Source: Coccinella septempunctata
Taxonomy: Eukaryota; Arthropoda; Insecta; Coleoptera; Coccinellidae
Assembly (NCBI RefSeq): GCF_907165205.1
Contig: NC_058192.1
Coordinates: 38,344,001 to 38,408,000, forward strand
Direction of reading: 5' to 3'
Length of the DNA: 64,000 nucleotides
Made by a program: the position numbers and the translations under genes. The notes under the pieces were generated by a model. It was not told the DNA's origin and made no database searches. It saw only the letters and a list, made by a program, of their open reading frames with translations. This document shows positions 21,161 to 33,100 of the stretch, piece after piece. Every line of letters begins with the position of its first letter. Within the stretch, counting starts at the first letter, position 1.

Positions 21161-22159
21161 TTAAATATAATACTTATTAGCGTTGATACAGTTAATGCAT
21201 TTTCTGGTATCAGATTTACAACTTGATGTTTCATGAGCACCAGAACATTTGGCACACGCAGTAGGTCTATTGAAAATTTCTAGACACTTTTTTAAAGAGT
21301 GGTTATATCCACAACAATTTTTACAACGTTTTACATTAAAAATATCATAAACTTTGCAACTTTCATAACCAATAAATACATACTTTGATTTCATTATGAT
21401 TGAGTATGCATCACTTGAAACTTCTGCTAACACAGAGAATCTATTATTTTTCTTTATACTTATGAACAATATCAACACTATTCACAGGCAGCTGATTTCT
21501 GGAAATAATGTCACTTGCTAATTGAGTTGGACTTCGATCTTCAGATATGTTTATTATTTTGATACACGGATTTTTCTTTGCATAAGCTTCCGCAGTTAAA
21601 ACATCTCTGTTTTCAGTATTAATAACATCCGAAATTTCATCACAATCCCGTTTGCTATTACACTTGACATGGATAGATCCATTATTGGCTTTATTTATCA
21701 TTAAGACTTTAGCACTAGTTTTGGAAGATACTTGATTTTTAATCAATCTTAGAGGATTACCTTTGAAATTTTTGGCAGGTTTAATTGTAATCCTTGCGAC
21801 TTCATTTTTTTTCACAACATTTGATACTGCTGAAGCATAAGATGTAGAAGCATAATTGATTTTTTTTCCATAGTAGCAGCAGACGATATTAAAAAAGTGT
21901 TATGTCCCCTTAATTCATCGTTTTGTTTCATCAATTCAGCATTTAATTTTTTTTCGTATCTAAGCTCAGTGATATAATCCTGACATTCAGAACAGTTAGT
22001 ATTTTGATCATATTTTCTCTTTTTACCTTTATCACTAGCAACAGAAGCAGCATCATCATCCGGTGATTTATCATCCGTATCCAGTTGATAAATATTTTCA
22101 TCAAGTGTTTGATTAAGACCATTTTTTATATCGTCTAGGTGTTTTTGTAATATCAACAA
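21161..22159 (-). pseudogene. LINE ORF1 (gag-like) with zinc knuckles, frameshifted
   Basis: Three consecutive minus-strand pieces in two or more frames (22159-21812, 21815-21444, 21478-21161) form one gag-like ORF1. The first is acidic then basic, with a likely coiled coil. The middle is lysine-rich. The last holds Cys/His knuckles CKNCCGYNHSLKKC and CAKCSGAHETSSC. Such proteins bind LINE RNA. Frame changes between pieces show decay. Confidence 0.65.
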
Positions 22160-22205
22160 TTTTTTGTTGATATTGATAGTTTCAATATCACCTGTTGTTG
22201 GGGTG

Positions 22206-24206
22206 GTATCTCAATTGTACCTCAAGTTCTAAGAGTTCTGGGTTGTGAAAACTCAGGGACTCGAGGATTGAGATTGATAATGCGAATCACTTGTTAATGA
22301 ACGTTTATTTTCTAATCTAACAAACTATATATAGTAAAATTGTACAATGACGTCAAGACCACATAATCGAAATCGAATTACATTTTGCATATTCAGTACA
22401 TTTTTCTTTACTTGCAATATTGCTGCAGTTGGATTAAGGAATTTTAGATATTAAAACAAACTATTGCAATCCTTTGTCTCACCTGGCCTACTTACACATG
22501 AAATAACAATTATGAAAGAGAGAATGATCTAAATAATTTCGAATGGAAATATTTGGTTGAATTGAGTTCATGAATTTTTTGATATATCTAATTTTGGATA
22601 TTTATTGTACGTTTCGTACACCTGTACTGTTTACTTCACAAGGCGATGTGTTGTCGAAGGTTATGTTATGTATGACGTGATACAAAAAAACCTTTACTCT
22701 TACTCACTTTTTTTAAAACTGTTGATCTACAGAAACCACCATCGCAAATCATACAAACTACAGATCTCCTTAAGATCCTTTTCTCATTACATTACAGTTT
22801 AAATGTTCCATGAGCTGTGATTTTCAACATCAATGCATTTTAGATTTCAGGATGAAGAATCTATCATCACATGGAATTGAATCACTTTCCTTAGATAGAC
22901 CTTAAAACTCCCAGCTGAGAGTGCACAAACTCTTTACTCACTCAAGATATTTCCATTCTATACTCTCCTTCATAAACTTCGTCAATTCAGTTTTGAACAT
23001 AACCTCTTAATGTAGTCATTTTTGAAAGATCCTCATTTTGAACGTACTGTATCATAACATATTTAAGTACAAATCTGGGTCAGCTAGTGACTGAAGTCAG
23101 GTTACGTCAATGCCAGCTGATATGCTGATCTCGCTTGGCTGTTGCGAATATGGACCTTATCGACTTGAGTGAACGGATCGAAGAGATCTCGAATTTTTGA
23201 AAATGCAGAATTTATCTCGATATTTTGCGCCCGACTGTGGGTTTCGGAACGTGCTACGGGATATGGTTTTCTTGCTATTGGTGAGCGTTTCCATGTTGGT
23301 TTCGTAGAGAAAATGAGGTTGATCCTCAGGAATTATCAGACTCCTCCCGAAACTATAAGAAACGATAACAGGCCCCAGGTAAAGCTGGATGTGTTTTCAT
23401 TCGTGTTGAAAAATCTCGAATTTCTGAAGTTTTTTTTCTCGTATGTCCTATTTGTTTTTCGAGTCGAGAGTGGTACGCGCCTATGCTGCGCTTATTCGTC
23501 TTTCGTTTTGCACTTTTCGCGGACGTGGACGTGCGGCGGTTTTCGAAGAAACAGAGAATTCCCTAACCTCTAAATCAGCTGATTTTCCCCTATTACTTCT
23601 CCCACACGGTGCTTACGAAATTAGTAGTACGAGATAAACTCCAATATGCAAATTTTCAATATAATTATTAATTATTTTTTACATAATTATGATAAGTTCT
23701 GCGTAAACATCAAATAGGTCTTCGCAGTGCCCTCCCAAAGGGATCTTCTTAAGTACACAATGGTTTTCATAGGTGGCGGGTAGTGTGAAACAAAGAAAAT
23801 CTAGAATAATTCAAAAATTACTAATGATAAAGAATTTATTCCAACAGAACAAATTGTGTGCTAATTAATGGCGTAAAAAAGTACAAATTTAAGTTTTTCG
23901 CTAACTTCACGCATCGTATAAAACAATAGTGAATTGCTGGAAAACCAAAAATCATAATGAAGTAGTAACTACAACAGGATAAATTGGAACAAATCCGGTA
24001 GTAAATATTGACATTGAAATTTTTTCGAAATCAGAAAAAGTTGGTCTGAGTGTGTACTGGGCATTAAAAGTTATAACTACGAATAAATAAATATCTATTC
24101 AAGATATTGAGATAATTTCAACAGAGAACAAATTGAGTACTAAATATTGACCTTATTTTCATAATTTGTTCCACCAACTTTTTGCTAATTTCACGCGGAC
24201 AAACTG
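22206..24206. other. Intronic stretch without a recognised gene
   Basis: No recognisable coding homology. An open frame at 23169-23573 has no family I know. A TATATATAGT motif with flanking poly-T near 22310-22340 hints at an old LTR, but I found no partner in this window. Confidence 0.4.
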
Positions 24207-24286
24207 TAAGGCCAGGCGCAAATAGAAACGCAGGTTAGTGAGGTGGCGCAGGGTGACGCAGCTTTTTCCTGCGCTGCACGTACTCG

Positions 24287-26934
24287 TTCATTAATTCATT
24301 CATTCTTTCCTGTATCCCGTTACCGGGAATAAATCTACAAAAAAGAACAGACTTATAATTTCCTAGGGTTAATTGGGACTGTGTGCCCTCCTGTGACTGA
24401 AGAAACCCAACCGTGACCTACAGATCTTTCCACACTCCGGTCATGAATAGTCACTAACAGGATCTGGCCGCCGCTGTATTCTTCTCGAGTCTCCGTTATA
24501 ACTGTGCACCATAGACCTCCACTGTGACCAGTCTAACCCTAGTTGTTCCCAGTTATGATTGGCATTAACTGATTTTAGAGATTGATGCAGTGTATCCTTA
24601 AACCGCTTACACTGGCATCCTGGTTTCCGGGCTCTCTCTGTCAATTCGCCATACAGAGCTATTTTGGGGAGTCTTGTGTCTTCCATCCTCAGGATGTGGC
24701 CGCTCCATCTGAGTCGGGCCTCGTTACTTGAGTCTCAATTGTTGTACAACTCGCGCGTTGCAAGACTTCTGCATTCGAAACTTTGTGGAACCATCTGATG
24801 TCCATTATCTGTCTAAGATGACGTTGCGTTTGTTCGAGCTGTTTGATATGTCGCCTGTAGGGCGTCCAGCTTTCGCTTCCATCATGAAGCGTTGGGAGGA
24901 CGACTGCTTTGTAAACAGCTGTCTTGGTCTTCAGATTGAGGTCGTGATTTTGAAACACTCTGACCTTTAGCTTCCAGAATGCCCGTGATGCCGAATTGAT
25001 ACGGTTGTGTATTTCCGTGTCTAGGTTAGCCCTTTCATTCATTCATTCATTCATTGCTGTATCCCGTTACCGGGAATAAATCTACAAAAAGAAGAAGGTT
25101 AGCCCTAGTATTTATGAAGCTTCCCAAGTATTTGAACTGCTCGACCTGTTCTAGAGTTTCATTCTCCAGGCTGATATGTGTTTGAATGCTTTCTGGCGGA
25201 CTTACCAGCATTTTGGTTTTGTCGATATTGAGTCTGAGGCCTAAAGCTTCGTATATATGTTTATAGGTGTCCAGCATTATCTGTAGATCCTCTGAGCTGC
25301 TAGCGATAAGTGCGCAGTCGTCTGCATATTGAAGTTCCGTGATAAACTTCGAACGGGTTTTTGCTCTGAATCTTATTCCAATACCTCTTACTCATGTCAG
25401 CAATTATCAAGACAGCTATGGCGAAAATATTGAACAGTAAAGGCGCAAACACGCAGGCTTGTTTTATCCCAGAGTTGGTAAAGAAATGGTCGATTGTATG
25501 TATGTATGCCATTATGCTGTATTCTAGAGTTGTTGTTGGTATGAAGGCTTTTTCACACTGCTAAGAATTTTTCGGGTACTCCAAGGCGTCCCATGATTTT
25601 CCATAGCGCTCTTCGATTCACCGAGTCGAAGATCTTAATTAAATCTATGTAGGCTGTATAGATCCTTGATTGTTGTTCACGGGCCTTCTCTTGCAGCTGT
25701 CGCAGTGTGAAAATTAGGTCCACCGTACCTCGATTTGGGCGAAAGCCGCAATGGGATTCAGGTAAAAGCTTTTCTAAGAGTGGAATCAGACGATTGGCCA
25801 TATTCTTCGAGAGAATTTTGCCGGCCACGCTAAGCAACGATATGCCCCTGTAATTGTTGCAATTTGACGTATCGCCTTTGTTTTTATAGAGGTTGATAAC
25901 GAAAGCGTCTCTCAAGTCTTGTGGCACATCTCCTTGTTCCCAGATCTTGCGGAATAGTGCTAGGAGACTATTGACAATGTCTTCATCCAGGGCTTTGAAT
26001 ATCTCCGCTGGAACGCCGTCTAGACCCGGTGACGTTATCATTTTTCATATTTTTTACCGCACTTATGATTTCCGACATTGAGATTTCGTCATCAAGCGAT
26101 GTCATCGGACTATACGCGGGGAGCAGGTCTTAAATGAATAAATCCGAGTCGTTATTTTTATTCAAGACCTGCGAGTAATGCACCTTCCATCTTTCGAGAA
26201 TTTTTCTATCATCACTTAGTATAGCTCCATGAGCATCTCTTATTGGAAATTTAGATTTTCTGGTTGGAGCATAAACAATTTTAATAGCTTCGAAAAATCG
26301 CCTGTAGTCATGGTTATCGTCGTAAGCTTGTATTTCCCTAGGTTTTTCTTTCCACCAGCTATTCTTGATTTTCCTTATTTCTTGACGGACCTCACGTTTT
26401 ATGTTTAAAAGGCTCTTTTGGGCTGCAACATCGCCAGGCTTGTTAATTGCCGGTTTCATCGCTTTGTGTTTTGCCTCCAAAAGAGGTGCGATATGAGTTT
26501 CGTTGTCGGCGAACCAGTCTGGGGATTTTCGGGAACGTTCTGTGCCCAGTATTCCTTTCGCTGTATTTGTAAGAAATGATTTGAAGCGGAGCCAATGACT
26601 CTCAATGTCGTCGTTATAATCCGGTGGGGTTAGGCTATCTTTGACGGCAACTGTGAATCTTTCTTTTATAGAAGGGTTTTGTAGTTTGGAGATTTGAAGG
26701 CAATGATGTTCACAAACGTGTTATTCGCTGCAGGAAAGCGTAGGGTCATTCTGAGATGCCAACTGGATTTTCCGTTAGTTTGGCGGCCAGGTCGTTTCTA
26801 ATGGCGAAGCCATTATTATGTTGTCTGATTTCGCCTTCCGGCAAGCCTTTCCAGAAAAAAGTATACGCTTGTTCTACCAAGCTACCTTCGTCCGAAAAGC
26901 GTGTCTCGCTTAAGGAAACTATTGCAATGGAAGC
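24287..26934 (-). pseudogene. APE-type LINE, copy 1, 5'-truncated and internally deleted
   Basis: A minus-strand LINE of the same family as 60530-64000. It contains SETRFSDEGSLVE and GFAIRNDLAAKL (endonuclease), the RT blocks NCNNYRGISLLSVAGKI and HCGFRPNRGT, and the tail RMEDTRLPKIALYGELT. Several frameshifts are present. Relative to the other copy, about 390 bp of endonuclease is deleted at 26717, with GCA microhomology. The 3' end carries CATTC repeats. Flanks GCTGCACGTACT and GCTGCTCCTACT look like a decayed target duplication within the host MITE. The clade (RTE-like or CR1-like) is not settled. Confidence 0.8.
25034..25096 (-). mobile_element. 63-bp LINE-tail insertion with 10-bp target duplication
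   Basis: The last ~40 bp of the same LINE family plus its CATT-repeat tail are inserted inside the LINE copy itself. GGTTAGCCCT is duplicated exactly at 25024-25033 and 25097-25106. The homologous position in the other LINE copy (about 61264-61273) is uninterrupted. This is a very short 5'-truncated retrotransposition product. Confidence 0.85.
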
Positions 26935-27054
26935 TGCTCCTACTATCTGACAAGTCACTGTCACGCTTTATTTGCGCGGTGTTGTTCTTTTCTATGTTTT
27001 ACAAAAACGCTGTGTCACCTCACTAACCTGCGTTTCTATTTGCGCCTGGCCTAA

Positions 27055-27296
27055 AGGTTCCTATACACCAACGCGGTACTGCGGGAACGGGGACGACGCG
27101 GGATCTTCTTCATCGGATGAGGAATCCATTTCAATATCAATCGTTTTTTTTTTCGCCGAAAATACATAATAATCGTCACGTTACTGCGTACTTCACCGCT
27201 TTGGTGTGAGAAAAAACTTCTCGCTTCCCGCAATACACTGCGTCGTTTCCGCTCCCGCTCCCGTTCTCGCAGTACCGCGTTGGTGTGTAGGAACCT
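27055..27296. mobile_element. PIF/Harbinger-type MITE next to helicase exon 3
   Basis: A 242-bp element with terminal inverted repeats of about 38 bp (AGGTTCCTA(T/C)ACACCAACGCGG..). TAA is found at 27052-27054 and 27297-27299. The left TAA is also the right target copy of the preceding MITE, so the two elements sit head to tail on one shared triplet. Its right end lies 21 bp upstream of exon 3. Confidence 0.8.
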
Positions 27297-27317
27297 TAAA
27301 GCATTCAATACTTTCAG

Positions 27318-27513
27318 AAATCCAAATTTGCTGAAAGGAATATATGAGATGGGATTCAATGCTCCCTCCAAAATACAAGAAACAGCACTTCCAACATTGT
27401 TGGCAGTACCTTCACAGAATTTGATTGCACAGTCTCAGTCTGGTACAGGTAAAACTGCAGCATTTGTTTTAGCTATGCTCAGTAAAGTTGATGTATCTAA
27501 GAAGTATCCACAG
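27318..27513 (+). CDS. Dbp80: Dbp80/DDX19 helicase exon 3 (Q motif, motif I)
   Basis: The acceptor CTTTCAG ends at 27317. The exon starts with the last base of a split Leu codon and continues as LLKGIYEMGFN. It holds the Q motif (GFNAPSKIQ) and the Walker A motif I (SQSGTGKT), which bind ATP. It ends KKYPQ at the donor GTAAAA (27514). Confidence 0.92.
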
Positions 27514-27567
27514 GTAAAAAATTTATTATTTGAAAACTGATGTAGTATTGATAGTATTCCTTTTAAG

Positions 27568-27682
27568 ATACTATGCCTTTCTCCTACCTATGAATTAGCT
27601 ATTCAGACTGGAGAAGTAGCTGCACATATGGCCAAGTTTTGTCCAGAAATTGAAATGAAGTATGCTGTTCGGGGAGAGGAAG
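27568..27682 (+). CDS. Dbp80: Dbp80/DDX19 helicase exon 4 (motif Ia)
   Basis: Follows a 54-bp intron ending TTTTAAG. Encodes LCLSPTYELAIQTGE (motif Ia, an RNA contact in RecA1) and CPEIEMKYAVRGEE, typical of the DDX19 family. Ends after one base of a Val codon at the donor GTAAGT (27683). Confidence 0.9.
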
Positions 27683-27754
27683 GTAAGTTCACCATAAATC
27701 TTATAATTATTTCATCTAATGCATATTTCTAGATGAAAATTTTCGCAATTCCAG

Positions 27755-27932
27755 TTCCAAGTGGTACAAAATTAACTGAGCACATCATAATTGGTACTCC
27801 AGGGAAGGTAATGGATTGGGCTCTAAAATACCGTCATTTTAATCTCCAGGAAATAACAGTGTTTGTGCTTGATGAAGCTGATGTTATGATTGCACAGCAA
27901 GGTCATCAGGACCAGTGTATAAGAATACACAA
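27755..27932 (+). CDS. Dbp80: Dbp80/DDX19 helicase exon 5 (motifs Ib and II, DEAD box)
   Basis: Starts after ATTCCAG at the end of a 72-bp intron. Holds IIGTPGKVMDWA (motif Ib) and VLDEADVM (motif II, the DEAD box that carries out Mg-ATP hydrolysis). Ends QCIRIHK with the last codon split at the donor GTGAGT (27933). Confidence 0.92.
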
Positions 27933-27986
27933 GTGAGTAAAAATAGTTCAATTAATAGTAACATTTATTAAATCAGTAACTTGTAG

Positions 27987-28224
27987 GAAGCTCAGCTCTA
28001 AATGTCAGATGATGTTTTTCTCTGCTACTTATAATCAGAAAGTTATGGAATTTGCCAAAACCATTGTTCAAAACCCTATAATCATTAGGTTGAAGAGGGA
28101 AGAAGAGAGTTTAGATAATATTCAACAATACTATGTGAATTGTGGTAGTAAAATGGCTAAATACAATGCTCTTACTAATATATATGGAACTGTTGGTGTA
28201 GGTCAAGCAATTATTTTTTGCCAG
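27987..28224 (+). CDS. Dbp80: Dbp80/DDX19 helicase exon 6 (motif III to IV)
   Basis: Acceptor TTGTAG ends at 27986. Encodes MMFFSATYNQ (motif III, SAT), the RecA linker (IIRLKREEESLDNIQQYYV) and the start of RecA2 with AIIFCQ (motif IV). Ends on a full codon at the donor GTAGGT (28225). The next exon is 17.3 kb away. Confidence 0.92.
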
Positions 28225-28297
28225 GTAGGTGTACCTCTCTATGTAATCTTGTTTAATTTCTTATAGTTATTAAAAAATGGATCCTTTTATACATAAA

Positions 28298-28429
28298 GGG
28301 TGAGTCTCTGACTCCTACAAATATTTTAACAGTAGATTCTTGAGGCCAAAAGGAACACTGTTTTCCTCTACCATTTTTTCCGAAAGGCTCGGTTTGAAAG
28401 ATCTACTATTAAAAGTCAAAGACTCACCC
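28298..28429. mobile_element. Short MITE, 132 bp
   Basis: Terminal inverted repeats GGGTGAGTCT(C/T)TGACT bound the element. The inner block (AGATTCTTGAGGCCAAAAGG..) has a diverged relative near 53072-53145. No target duplication was resolved. Confidence 0.6.
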
Positions 28430-28945
28430 AGTGTATGGATATATTTGTATTCCTTATTTAAAGTGTCCAACCGAAACTAGTTTTCACAGCCAAACTGAAA
28501 CCGAATGTTGGCTTTAGTCTCAGTTTCGATCTAAAACAAAACTGAAATAATTTCATATTTCTGTGGGAAAAGAACTTATAAGGATGAGTCCTAATTTTTC
28601 AAGAGCATAATTATCATCATTCAAGGAAATGCTAACTGATCATTAACATAACATAACAGTTTAGGTATCGAATAAATAATTTTTGCTTTTTGTAAAATGT
28701 TGAAATTTTTGTTTGTATAACTGTTAATTGCATATTTACAATCTTGTTTTACATTTATAGATAGTCAATTTATTTTCGATGGACAGTTTCGATTTTTCGT
28801 TTAGTAACCAGTACATTTTTTCACTTTCATGTCAAGTTGTTTCCCTTTAATTTTGATGTGAGTTTTCCATCTCAGTTTTTCGTCCAAATGCAGTCTGTTG
28901 TATGATGAATAAGGCGCAATAATTTATTTATTAAATACTGTCTGA

Positions 28946-29123
28946 AGCCCGTTTGTAACAGCCGAAAATTCTCTGGAGAATTCTCTACCAAATTTTGGTA
29001 AGAAAACGGCAGAGATTATTTTGTATGCAACTGAACAGTGAATTCTACCGAAAGTAATGAATTCACGGCGCATGAATCCTCGAGTAAATTCTCTAGAGAA
29101 TTCTAGGCTGTTGCAAACGGGCT
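28946..29123. mobile_element. MITE family with AGCCCGTTTG ends, copy 1
   Basis: Terminal inverted repeats AGCCCGTTTG(T/C)AACAGCC bound about 178 bp. The element contains EcoRI-like GAATTC motifs and an ACCAAATTTTGGT palindrome. A 192-bp relative lies at 41030-41221. Confidence 0.75.
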
Positions 29124-29129
29124 TAACTG

Positions 29130-29637
29130 TATAATATGTAAGGTATCGGGTAATGAATCTCTAGATCTTAGATTAACTCTTTATTCCATTATTTCTAGCT
29201 TTCGTCCAATATCTTGGACGTCTTCAGGGAGCTACAATTTATTTTATGTTATCATTAACTTACAATTTCTTACAATTCTAAAAGGCGCACCGAAAATTCA
29301 GTTATCTCTCGGAAAACTCCAAAATCCAAAAATTTAAATGTTATAAAAATTGTCTTCAACATACAATCTGTTATAAAAATTTTGTTCAACATACAATCTC
29401 TCAATCCATAATCACAATCAAATATTTCGCAGTAACTAACGAAAGGAGAGCACATAGTAGCAAATGATAATCTCTTCAAAATGGTGGTTTACACATTACC
29501 ACAGAGCACCACAGAACAATAATAAAATGGGTAGATGAAGATAGATGGCCAAGATATTGGCCGAAAGCTAGAAGAAATGGAATAAAGAGTTAATCTTAGA
29601 TCTAGAGATTCATTACCCGATACCTTACTTATTATAT
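29130..29637. mobile_element. Inverted-repeat element with about 90-bp arms
   Basis: The left arm GTAAGGTATCGGGTAATGAA.. (29138 onward) is repeated in inverse ending at 29628, with near identity for more than 80 bp. The centre holds a short direct repeat (GTTATAAAAATT..CAACATACAATCT, twice). No protein is encoded. Confidence 0.7.
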
Positions 29638-29659
29638 AATTACATCAGAATCTATATTT

Positions 29660-29925
29660 CCCACTGTCCAACTGACTTCGTCACCTAGATGTGTTGTCAT
29701 ATCCCCTAATATGTCCCCATTCGAGTCTTGAATGTATTACAAACAACTATCTATTAACTATCTATCCTCTTCTTCCCCTTTGATTTCCCTTAGAAATCTA
29801 GGTTTTTTATTGTGTATCTTCTGTTTTTCCCAACATTCTCTACTATTTTATTATATATTCGAATTGTCGACGTCACTGTATATGGAGTGGAATAAATTTA
29901 TTATTATATTATTATTATTCCAAAG
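29660..29925 (+). repeat. Possible LINE 3' end
   Basis: Ends TGGAGTGGAATAAATTTATT followed by (ATT)n at 29888-29920, a common form of Jockey/CR1 3' tails. No coding part was recognised. 29926-30110 holds nothing further that I recognise. Confidence 0.35.
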
Positions 29926-30111
29926 TTATCTCATAATGTGGTGATAACATTCTGTACTCTAACCTTGCAGCCAATTTTTATTGGTTGTAGGTCTTTTGCG
30001 TCGAAATTGCAGTTCTTCATAATTTTGTCTCATACTATTTCTTTTAGCGATCAAACCCGCTATTTCTTTCCATTTAGAGGAGAATGATTCATAATGGGTT
30101 GGTATCAATGT

Positions 30112-33100
30112 TTATTTATATATTTTTTATTTATTTATACGGACAAACCATTTTACATTATAATAAAAATAATACTATTCAAAACATAATATCAAAAATA
30201 AACATGAATTTCTAAAACTCTCCAAATTTTCATCTAGTAATCAAGCCTTGCGATTCGAAATATCGCTTTTGTGAAAAAATTGATGCAGAGAATAGATCCA
30301 TGTCGCAACCATTCGCTGAACGAAGTGCTCTATCGATTGGACCATTCATAGTGTGAAACGTTTCCCTGGATCTCAACAATATTGGCTTACAGTTTAGTCC
30401 TATTCGATTCAATAGGTATTCACTTTCGACAAAATTGTTCAATAGTTTGTACACAAACATTATGTCGAAGTTTTCTCGTCTCATTTCTAATGATCTCGGT
30501 TGATAAGGGATAAGATATTTTGTCTGTGTACAGCATAACCCGGTGACCCAACGGTGGTGGGATATTCAAGGATACTCCTGACATTGCTACAGTAAACTGT
30601 CTTTAAAACATTTAAATTGTTGAAATGTTTCATTGTTCTTTTCATGTATCCGAGCATTTTGAACGCTCTGTTCGTAACATATTGTATCTGATGTATAAAG
30701 TTCATTTTCGTATCGAAATACATCCCAAGATCTTTCACAATTGACGACTCTCTCAAGACTATCTGGTCCATTTTGTACTCAAACAGATGTGGTGATTTTA
30801 ATCTATTGAATCTCATTACTTGACATTTTTCCATGTCATTTGCTGAACTCCACTCCATAATAGCATTCAAATCGAGTTTTAACAATTCACAATCAGTGAT
30901 GTCATTTGACGAAAAAGTTTGAAGTCATCTGCGAAAAGTAGGAATGAACAGAATCTAATTGCTTTTCCTATATCGTTAATGAATAGCAGAAATAAGAGTC
31001 CCGAAATAGGTGAACCCTGAAGTATACCAGATTCCATAATGAATTCCGTTGAACATATACCTGATATGAGCACTTTTAGTTCAATGTTCGACCGGCTAAC
31101 CAATCTAATAACGGGGAGTCGATCCCTTGAGCTTACCAATGAGCAACCATTGAGCAACCGAATCGAATGCCTTCTTGAATTCTGTATATTCAATATATTT
31201 CATGCTATTACAAATATACATTTGTTTGCACACGTCATTATAATTATTACCACTATTAATTTAGTATCACAGTTGCTGCAGTCTAAAATTACAGAGATAA
31301 ACTACACTACTTAACATAAATAAAATAAAATTTGACAAGACACTAATAATATTAATAATCTTGACCCTCAGTCACAACCACACGAAACGCATCATTTAGG
31401 TATGAGTTTATGCTATAAAATGCATTTTTAAGTAGGTAGCACTCAATTGTTTTAGGGAATGTTTTGCTGTCTAGAAGCTGCACATTGCCAGGCAAGACAT
31501 TATAAAATAAGGGTCCGTAATAGTTTACTCCGTATCGACTATGACTCAGTCTAAATTTCTGTATGTTTATGTGTAAATTTTGCCTGGTATTATGATCATG
31601 TACTCGTATATCATTATTTCTTGTATATGAACCAAGGTTCTCCCTTACATATTTTAGGCATGTATATACAGGGTGTCCGGGGAATAACTGTACATACTCT
31701 TACCAGAGATAGAGTTGGACTAGCTGGTTACGGATCAACTATTAAAAATTAATTTCTGGATTTCCCTAGAAAGCTACAGGGAGATTTTCCAACTTCATGG
31801 AAACACTTAAACCATCATAAAATCCAAACTTATTGACGAATATTATTGAAACTTGGGAGGTTATTGACACATGCTAAGGTCAAGTCAGAAAGATATCAAT
31901 TATTTCATTATTCCAGGGCCGGACTCATTAATCTTCATTTAAAGTATTCAGGGTAAAAAAAACACTTTGTATTTCGAATTACAAATAATTGATTCGTTTT
32001 TTCGGAATGTTTTCCATTCTTCATGGATTCTAATATTGTATTTGAGTCAGAAGATTGGTCGTGACTGATCTTTTCGGTATGAATCCATGCTGTTCGTCTA
32101 TAAATATATGCCTGAAGCATGGTGATATTTTTTTCACTAGTAGGGTGTCGAGCAACTTTGGTATGTATGATGCTTTAGAAATAGGTCTATAATTCTTAAT
32201 ATTGTTCTTGTCACCGGACTGGAATTTTGTGATTATAAAATTGAGTTTCCATTGGGTAGGAAACCATCCGGAACGTAGAGATAGACTGAAGAGGTCACAT
32301 AATGGAGATGCCAATTCAGCTCGACATCTCTTCAAAAATATGGAAGGAATTTCACCGGGACCTCCGTCATTTTTTTTCCCCAAAATTTCTCCGAAATAAA
32401 AAAAAATATCTCGTGTATTACTGCATATTTCGTCATTTAAGTACATAGTGTATGGTAAATTGTTATTTTCTATTAATCATTAACATATTTCCAGAAATAT
32501 TTTGGGTTGATGTCAATAGACTACTGATTTTATATAGTTTTTATAGCAAGTTTCAGATTCTTCCTTGCATTCTCTTCTAATTCTAACAAATTCTGTATAG
32601 TCTTCTATCCGTTGACTGAGTTTAAATTTCTTGTGAGCTGCTTTTTTAAGAGAGATTATTTTCTTTATTATTCTATTCTGAGTTTTGACCCTTCTCGGTA
32701 CATATTCGTTAATGATCGCAAATACAACGTTATAAAACATATTTGTACTCTCCTCTATTTCATCAGAGATAACCAAGTTCCATTCCACGTTAGCCAAACT
32801 TTCAATGATGCAGTCGAAGTTTGCCGCCTTGAAATCATAATATAAGAGAACAGGAATATTTTCGTTAATTTCGCCTTTGTCTGATTATTTTATGTCGAAG
32901 GTTAAGGCGGGGTGGTGAGGGTCGCACCGAACCAGTTCATCAGGCGATTTTGTAACGTGGGTATCATCGTATGAAACAAATACAAGATCCAATAATGCCT
33001 CATTTATATTCCTTGTTGTATTTATTTGATTTAAACTGAGAAGTGCTGCTGTATTACTTAAGAGAAACTGCGGCCTAGTCATAACACAAAAACTGTTTTT

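Larger units (their letters stand above)
18805..22205 (-). mobile_element. Jockey/CR1-type LINE with internal deletion
   Basis: A minus-strand non-LTR element. In element order it has a 5' UTR ending near 22160, an ORF1 region (22159-21161), an APE endonuclease and linker (20966-19844), an RT C-terminal half (19880-19098) and a 3' UTR ending in AAATGATAAATGATA repeats near 18805. The middle of the RT is deleted at about 19890. Confidence 0.75.
24210..27051. mobile_element. PIF/Harbinger-type MITE split by a LINE
   Basis: Terminal inverted repeats of about 45 bp (GGCCAGGCGCAAATAGAAAC..) lie at 24210-24254 and 27007-27051. TAA is present at both outer borders (24207-24209 and 27052-27054). Without the LINE the element would be about 190 bp. 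Confidence 0.78.

Noticed and set aside
22206..22400. Solo LTR
   Set aside because: TATA-like and poly-T motifs only; no paired copy, no TG..CA borders and no target duplication could be shown.
23169..23637. Overlapping plus-strand frames in 23.2-23.6 kb
   Set aside because: No recognisable domain, and the composition is like the surrounding intron.
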